Source: Aptenodytes patagonicus
Lineage: Eukaryota; Chordata; Aves; Sphenisciformes; Spheniscidae
Assembly: GCF_965638725.1 (NCBI RefSeq)
Contig: NC_134949.1
Location: 129,810,969-129,874,968, forward strand
Reading direction: 5' to 3'
DNA length: 64,000 nucleotides
Made by a program: the position numbers and the translations under genes. The notes beneath the pieces were generated by a model, which saw only the letters and a program-made list of their open reading frames with translations, had not been told where the DNA came from and ran no database searches. Below, piece after piece: positions 55,101 to 64,000 of the stretch (position 1 is the first letter of the stretch; each line of letters starts with the position of its first letter).

Positions 55101-58100
55101 TTTGAGCTGTGCATTGCTGCGGATATGCTTCACCTCCTCCAGCTTTTCTATCTGTTTCTTGCTAAGCTTCTCTCTGGCTGTAAGCCTCTCTCGGTTAACT
55201 CCCCAATGTCTCTCTGGGCCGTGTCTCACTGCTCTTCCGTCTCTCCTTCCAATTCTCTTAGTTCCTCGGTACGGTTTCAATCCTGTATCTCAGCTGCTCA
55301 AGAGGAAAGAAAATTAGCTCAGTGGATTTCTCCCCTTCTCCGTCAGCTGCCCCTATTACTTATCTCATTAAGAAAAAAAGCTGATCCAGGTGTATAACTA
55401 AAACAACACATTTTTTCTTAGACATTTTCCTGCATCACTCTTCTCTGCAGGTAATTTTACTGTTGTTTTACAATACAGGTAGAAGGTAATTTTCCTACAT
55501 ACAGTGTTGCTTGGCCCTGAATCTGGCGGGCTGTCAATTTTTCCCTGTTTGCAGCTGAAAATAATTTTTCAGAAAACATGGTCATACTCCAATCTGAGAG
55601 GACTAGCACAGTATTTGAGCACTCCCTTGCAAGGACTAGTCCACAAAGGCTGTGTTCTGCAAAGACATCTTAATGCATATGTAACGCCTGTATCTTAAGC
55701 ACACATAATTTACATGCATGTAAGCAACCAGATTATCTCGCCAGATAGGCGGGCAGTTTTTCCAGGATCAGTGATTATTTGAATATACCGTCAGGGATAA
55801 CGAAGGAAGAGAAGTAGTTCCTCTCTTACTTGACAATGCACAAAGCAAATTTCTTGCAAAATGGGCATCTCCAGAATACCTACAGCAGTTACTGTGCAGA
55901 CTTTGAGGTTGCTGCACACAGGGAATTATTATTACCGTGTTTAGTGGGAGGAAAAGAATAACCATCAATTACTCTTCCCCAATACCTTCCCCGTTAAGGC
56001 TAAAATTAATCTTGGTTTGAAACTAAAATAAAGCAAAACTCTTGTCGTGCTCGTTGTTCCGGAACAGGGAAGAGCCTCAGAAATCGGGTGCTTTGGGCTA
56101 AAGGCCTCTAGAGGTCACCAGAACCTAATTAATAAGCATTGCTAAACCCATCTGTGAAGTGTAAATTGCTTTGTTTTGATTGGGACTTTCCACCTCTGCA
56201 GCCTTGGGTCTCCCCTCTGGAATCCAGGCTGTCATTAGATGGCGAATAACATCAAACGCTTGCAAACCCATACTCTCCTGGAGAGGCTTGCCTATAGAGA
56301 AGCCAGCTCCCTTTTGGGTAAGAAAGCAGAGTCACCCAAATGGCATCTTTTCCTCGGCACAGGGTTCCAACCTCACCCGCCTGCTTCTGTGATAAAACCT
56401 GCCCTGGCACAGCTGGAGTCTCTTACACCCCACGGGCAATGTCTCTGACACACCTTTGTAAGCACAGTGAATGCCATGAGTATTACCAGAGTGAGAGGGA
56501 TACCAGTTCTTTCACTTGTGCTGACGCATGAAAACAGTCACTCAAAAGGGAGCACAGGCTGAGCGTGCAGATTAGGCAATTGGCAAGGATTTTTCTACGT
56601 ACATTTTTGCCTTGCAAGTTACGATCTGCAAACACAGGAAACCCTGTAAAGAGTAAGCTTTCCTTCCCGGTCATCCAGTGCTATATCTACAGGGAAGGTT
56701 TAGAGAAGACCTACGATTTAATTATGATCAAGTGGTTGTCATGAGGCCAGAGACCTCATCTGCTTCATGCAAGAGCAGAAGGGAAAACTCAGGTAATTTT
56801 CCTGGAGCTCTCTCCAGGGTTTAGGAATGAGAGAGGCTGGGGACGAGGGAGCTGTGTACAGTTGAGGGGGATTATTTATTTCAAGAAAGCAAACAGAAGC
56901 TGGTCCTTCCAGGAGAAATTCCTCTGAAGAGAGCAAAGGTATTTATTTTGGGAGCAGTCACTGGAATGGAGGCCTGTGGTGTCTCAGCAGGGGGATTTTC
57001 TTCTCCTCTGAAAAGCCAGTAGAGTTGAATACAGACGAGTGGCCTGTGCTTCGCCAGGATGCTGAGGGCGGTATGGGGGGGCTGCTGCGAGGGGATCCTC
57101 ACCAAGGGCTCCTTTGCTTTTAGATACAGGATACTGCAGGCCTCAGAGTCCAGGGAGTTTTTCTGGGCGCACAGCAGGAGGTGAGGCTTTGCCCTTTCAA
57201 CAGTCTGTGCGCTAGCTCCTTTCCGTGGCCCGCCCTTTGCCTCAGTGGCAGCAGGTGACTTGCACCCCTTGTGCCCTGCTCTGGGAGCAGCAGCCCACGG
57301 TAATAGGATCGCCCCGAGTGTGTTTGCTGGGGATTAGCAGGTATGTTATTTTTGCAGACTGGAACTGTGACGCTGCAGCCTGGCTGGAGTCCACGTCAGT
57401 TCCTAATCCCATGCGAAGCCCCAGAGAGGTCAGCAAGACCATAAACTGAGGTATGTGCCCACCTGAAGGAGGTCAGGATTATTTTCATTGTAGCATACCA
57501 CTCCCAGAGAGGAAACACTCATACGAATCTTACAGCCATCCTTTATTTCCTTCCCCTTCAAAAGATGCACAGGTAGAGTTAGGGGCTTCCCTTCTTCTCA
57601 GTCCCCTTCTCAAGGCAGGGTCCTAGAGAAACCTTGCTGCTTCTTCTCCCTCTCCAAACAGCAATCTCATCAAAACTTCTCGGTGGCTGCTATCTGTTGC
57701 AAGCAGAACACCACCCCTTTTGCTATTTACAGTGCAATTAACCTTTAGCAAATTAGCCGGTGACTGTCATGAAAGGATTAATTAAGGCAACACACCCTTG
57801 ACTTGTTCCCGCCCTGCAAGTAGTGTGCTGTGTTTGCAGCAGCGTACCCACGACTCTGCCAAAACCCTTCCAGAATCAGGAGGGTAGTTTTTATCCTTTC
57901 TGCATTATCCTAGCAAATTTGCCAGCCGCGGGGAGATGCGTGAGGAAGGGCTCCAACAGGCACAGTCTTGTGGAAATAGCTATGGTGACACAAGACCTGG
58001 CCTTCCCCGGCAGTGTGGGTGCTTCCCTCCTGCTGATGTTACTGAATGTAGCAAGGATGTGGGGCCATGCCTCAGCCACCCCAGCTGAGCGTTGTAGTTT

Positions 58101-60900
58101 AAGCAGCCAAAGAATGAAGTTGCTGCCAAAATATCAGGCCGTGATGTGCAGCAGCTGTGCTTTGGAAACATACCCTATATTGCCTAGCACCGTCAGACTT
58201 CCATCCAGATTTCTGTGCCTGTGTCTAGGAGGCATAATGCATGCATGCCGAGGCCAAGGCTTCCCGAGAGCCTTAGACCTCTGGCCCTTGTACAGCAGAG
58301 TTGATCTGTGCAGATGTGCAGGATGCGCCCGGGTTATCTGGACATCCCTGTGCTTGCTGCCAGGCCTCGGAGAACCCTCAGGCAGATAAGCCAGTTCCCC
58401 CAGCTCCAGCAGAGCCCGAGTTCTGGTGGAAAAAGAGGCCTTGGCCAGGGAAATCCAGCACGCTGGCCCTGTCTCTGCTCCTCTTCCCACGCGGCTGTAA
58501 CTCCTGGCAGAGAGGCAGGGTGGCCGGTAAAGGCAGTAACATCTTAAGCCAAAGCAGTTGCAGTCGCCAGAGTTGATGTCCTGAAGGCCAAAATCTCAGG
58601 ACTTGAAGCTGCACCAGAGAACAGCTGCTGCACAGCGGTGCTGTTGATAGGCAATGCCGGGCAATACCTGTATTGGTGGGCGATGCTTTATGTTGTACTA
58701 TCAGTAGCCCCGTGTCTCACGCTGTGTTGTCCAGCATGGGCTTGTCCTGCTGTACCTCTGCCACTGCCACATCCTCCTCACGCAGCGAAATCCCCCGTGG
58801 ATGGGTTCTGGGGAGACGACGTCAGCCCAGGGAATGGGGGCTTAGTGAGGAGGGAAACAGCCGCATTTCAAACCACAACACCGCCTCCTAAAAGTTTAAC
58901 AGAACAGTGATTGTTGGTAGTGCCACATTTCTTCAGGACCAAGATTCAAAGGGTGTGACCCATAGCAACACTGTTCTGACAAACCCTGGACAGTATTTTT
59001 TAATTGCAATCAGGTGTAAACTACTTCCTTACATTTCTTTGGATCCATGAGATTTTGAAGGCGCAGCTAAACAAAATATTTAACCTCGTTGTGAGTTCAG
59101 TCTGTGCTTGGCTGGGTCAGGTAATACAATGCTGTTATTCTTTGATGATGACAGTGTTTAGCTAATGTCTCTTATAGCAGGAGAAATCAATTATAAAGTT
59201 ACATCATCATAGATGCAGTTCTGTCATCTATTTGCATGTCTTCTCTGATTCCCAGACTCGGTCAAGGCTAGAAAACTTGGGAGGCTTTCAGGGTTTTGCG
59301 TCCATGTGTGTACCCTAAGGAAATCATGAGCACATGTAGAGACAGGACCTAGATGCATACTATTCCCAGCCTCCTCCTGGTTTTCTCTGATGGAAAAACG
59401 CTTAAGAGCCAGCTCGGACGATACTGGCGCTGGAACCCTGGGCGCGCAGCATGCTCTGACCCGGAGGTATGCATAAACACAGCCTGAGGTGATACAAATA
59501 GGTAATAACCATTCAGCATTACTGGGAGGAAAGGCTGAAACAACATCTGTTGCAATGGTGAACTCAGAACTCTTCACACTGTTACGGTACGGACATTTCT
59601 AACAATATTCAGAACATCCAAAAAGCTGGTAGGGAGGAGCAGGGGATTATTCCGGTTTCAGCCATACCCTCCGTGCTGCAGCGACACCTCAGCAGCGAGG
59701 CGGCTAGCCAAGCCCGCAATATAACTGAGAGGTTGCAGCTTCACAGACAGTGATAGCAGTATGCAAGACTGCACCATGAGTTTAATAATAATAAAATGAA
59801 TACAAAGTATTCATCCTGTAGTTGATACAGGATAATAAAACAAATGAGTGTACTAAATCATTACACAACTACTTATCTTCTTATATAATTGATTACTAAG
59901 TCCTTACTGAGAACATGGAAGAGGAGCGACCAATGTAATTTGCTGGTTGTACGGGCGTTATCTGGAAATTCAGATGGTTCCTTAAGGCTCTGATTCTTGT
60001 CAGATTTAGCAGCAAAAACTAACAACGCTCCTGCCCCCGCAACTGAAGCCAACAGGGACCATAAATCAAAGCCTCCAGATATTCACACTCGGTGTATCCA
60101 TGTAAACCAAAGTAAGTGGCAGTTTGTCGTAACACGTCGAGCTGTAATATGGCAAACGGGGCTCAGGCTGAGAAGCTGACACACTGGCTGTTTATTGGAG
60201 GGACAGTAACCTCCAGCAGATGGGCAGAGTGGACAACTGGCTGCGCTAATCTCTTTACCTGTGGTGGCTGAATCCGACAAGGACCACGACTCAGAGCCCT
60301 TAGTATTAGGATTTTTTGCCTGTGATGAGGGGCGTAACTTCCATTCTTCCTGGGAAGACTGATGTGGGAAAGCTTATCAAGAAATGCTGGATGCTTAGGT
60401 TCTTCTCAGTTCCAGGCAAGGAGAGCAATTGCATATATGGGCCTACACTGATGAACTTTTCCTAATTTCCAATGAGTCAATAGTGAATCGGGTCATCAGC
60501 AGTGACCTCTTTGGGAAGAAGGGCCTCTGATGCTGAAAACCTAGTGGACTGTTAAAGAAGTTAAGGCACTTTTCATTTCCCCTTCCAGGGCGTAGCACAA
60601 GTTGATTAGGAACACTAAGGCGATTACCTCTGCTTTGCAGTCTCTCTCAATTATGCCCTAATTAATATTGGTAAAAAACTGGCAAAGGCAGCTTAAAGCA
60701 GCTGCAGGGTTTTTACCTTCAGTCACTTCCTAGCCTGAAATCTGCAGCTGTTAAAACTGCGTAATACAGAGATCTTAAAAAAAAAAAACATAGTCAAGGA
60801 GCCTTTTCCCGCAAACAGCATCTTCGGTCTGGCTATTAAGAAAGGTTTTGGCGTGACGGCTTATTTTAGGAATGGCTCTTGGCTCGGGGAACGTGGTTGT
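49163..60900. other. Intergenic region between the ERV fragment and RPL8
   Basis: About 11.7 kb with no recognised gene. It holds an unassigned minus-strand ORF at 49577-49804 and a small acidic plus-strand open frame at 50882-51052. A GC-richer patch lies at 51.72-51.95 kb, a TG-rich stretch near 53.65-53.70 kb, and two adjacent small hairpins at 59798-59833. Other ORFs are short and unrecognised. Confidence 0.55.
49577..49804 (-). CDS. Unassigned ORF, 75 codons (doubtful)
   Basis: The ORF encodes a Ser/Thr-, Pro- and acidic-residue-containing peptide with segments HPKPSRLSKLGLLHNSDQE and MMDYQDLQGMQPSFDDA. The composition looks more protein-like than the surrounding chance ORFs. The frame extends open upstream of the first ATG until a stop near 49910. 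I recognise no family, no promoter and no splice partner. It may be a fragment of an old retrocopy or simply chance. Confidence 0.2.
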   Translation of the reverse strand: MLLLTHPLPFNTATTTVIKQAADGAETPTAHPKPSRLSKLGLLHNSDQEILCWAFDGLMMDYQDLQGMQPSFDDA

Positions 60901-61489
60901 TTACACGAGGTCTCCGGGCAACAGGCTATCAGCCCTCCGAATTTTTAAGCAGCAATCGCCTCAAGAAAACCCCAGAGAAGCGGAGCAATAAACTTTTGAG
61001 GCGCTTGACCAGAGTGCGGGGGCAGTTCCTCCCCAGCCAGTCAGAGCTGCGTCAGACGGCCTTAGAAGCTACCGAGAAGCTGCCCTTACTGGCCAGCCTG
61101 CCCCGGGCCAGGCAACGGCCCCGGGCTCCCGCCTGGACTCGGGCCCCAGAGTTGGGCGGGAGGGAGCAACCCTCGTCCTCCACGGGGCCTCTCCGCCGCG
61201 GCCGAGACGACGCCCGGCAGGGCGGCAGTGCCCGGGCAGGGCTCCCCGGGCGGGCGGGTCGGGCAAACCCGCCCGGCGCCCCGGTACCGCGGCCGCCCTG
61301 GGCCGGGCCGCCTCACGCCCCGCGCCGCCGGGTCAATCCGGGTCGGCCCAGGGGGGAACCGAGGACGCCCCGGCTCAGGGCGGGCGCGAACCGCCCGGCC
61401 GAGGGGACCCGCCTGCCCCGGAGGGCGGCGGGCGGGGCGTTAACGGCTCCCGGGGACGGGCAGCGCCCGGGGACACCGCCTCATCCTCC

Positions 61490-61674
61490 CCCGACGTCAG
61501 CTGCCTCGCCCTGACGTCACTGGCGGGGCGGGGCAGAGCGCGGGAGCAGCCCCCCCTCGCAGGAACCGCGAGAGCTCGGTTGCCTGGCAGCGGCGCGGCG
61601 TGACGTCACGGCGGCGCGACTGCCATCTGCTCTCCCCGCGCCGGAAGGGTCTTGGCGCCGCGGTGACGTCGGCA
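61490..61674 (+). promoter_or_regulatory. RPL8 promoter with CRE cluster and ETS site
   Basis: Four CRE-type sites are present: GACGTCA at 61493, TGACGTCA at 61512 and 61601, and TGACGTCG at 61664. An ETS-type CCGGAAG is at 61641-61647. ETS sites and no TATA box are usual for ribosomal protein genes; the number of CREs is notable. Confidence 0.7.
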
Positions 61675-61706
61675 CTTCCTTCTTTCCCAGCGAGGCCGGA
61701 GCGGAG
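61675..61706 (+). other. RPL8: RPL8 exon 1, untranslated, with 5' TOP tract
   Basis: A run of 14 pyrimidines, CTTCCTTCTTTCCC (61675-61688), fits the 5' terminal oligopyrimidine start of ribosomal protein mRNAs, which couples their translation to mTOR signalling. The exon would end at GCGGAG|GTAGGA. The exact start is inferred from the C preceding the tract. Confidence 0.65.
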
Positions 61707-61880
61707 GTAGGAGCGCGGCCGCCGCGTCCCCCATCCGCCGCCATCCGCCCCTCGCCCGCGGCGCGGCCGCCGCTGCCGCCCGCCCTGGCTCTACCCCGGC
61801 TCTGCCCCGCGTCTCCCCCCCCGCGCGGGAGCGGGGCGGGCCCCGCCGCTGCGCGCGGGGGGACCGGGGCCTGGTGTTAA

Positions 61881-64000
<2,120 letters not shown>

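Noticed and set aside
54999-55280. 93-codon minus-strand Lys/Glu/Arg-rich ORF
   Set aside because: Resembles a coiled coil only by composition; the complementary strand is Ser/Leu/pyrimidine-rich. No family recognised.
60879-61514. 211-codon plus-strand ORF upstream of RPL8
   Set aside because: Lies mostly in the RPL8 CpG island, is Pro/Arg/Gly-rich, and overlaps the CRE cluster. A composition artefact.

Overview
The window is vertebrate nuclear DNA, almost certainly from a bird. The evidence is intron-rich genes with CpG-island promoters, CR1 LINE remnants, and an avian-type ERV-L provirus fragment whose LTR begins TGTCGTGGTTTAACC. No bacterial, organellar or CRISPR features were seen.

Two recognisable host genes are present. 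A complete DDX3X gene (DEAD-box RNA helicase) lies on the minus strand. All 17 coding exons were placed from 29222 down to 12854, in frame, giving 652 residues, followed by a 3' UTR of about 2.4 kb ending near 10410. Its CpG island spans about 27.7-29.9 kb and carries a cluster of TCTCGCGAGA-type elements. The 5' part of RPL8 (ribosomal protein uL2, large subunit) lies on the plus strand: promoter and untranslated exon 1 near 61.5-61.7 kb, and coding exons at 61977-62114 and 63557-63698. The rest of RPL8 (from residue 94) is outside the window. The two genes are transcribed divergently, about 32 kb apart.

Layout: 1-10.4 kb is intergenic with old SINE/LINE remnants; 10.4-29.4 kb is DDX3X; 29.4-29.9 kb is its upstream promoter island; 29.9-45.6 kb is intergenic with a 26-bp hairpin, an E-box/T-box palindrome and a small tandem duplication; 45.6-49.16 kb is the 5' half of a decayed ERV-L on the minus strand (LTR, primer-binding site, broken gag, protease, N-terminal reverse transcriptase); 49.16-61.4 kb is intergenic with a few unassigned ORFs; 61.4-64 kb is RPL8.

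Both genes serve translation, DDX3X in unwinding structured mRNA leaders and RPL8 as a core 60S protein, but nothing in the sequence shows that they are co-regulated. I did not find a new multi-gene system. The items most worth a second look are the long hairpin at 39990-40069, the TCTCGCGAGA cluster upstream of DDX3X, two GC-AG introns inside DDX3X, a 14-G run in a 110-nt DDX3X intron, the CRE cluster at RPL8, and the DDX3X-RPL8 neighbourhood itself.
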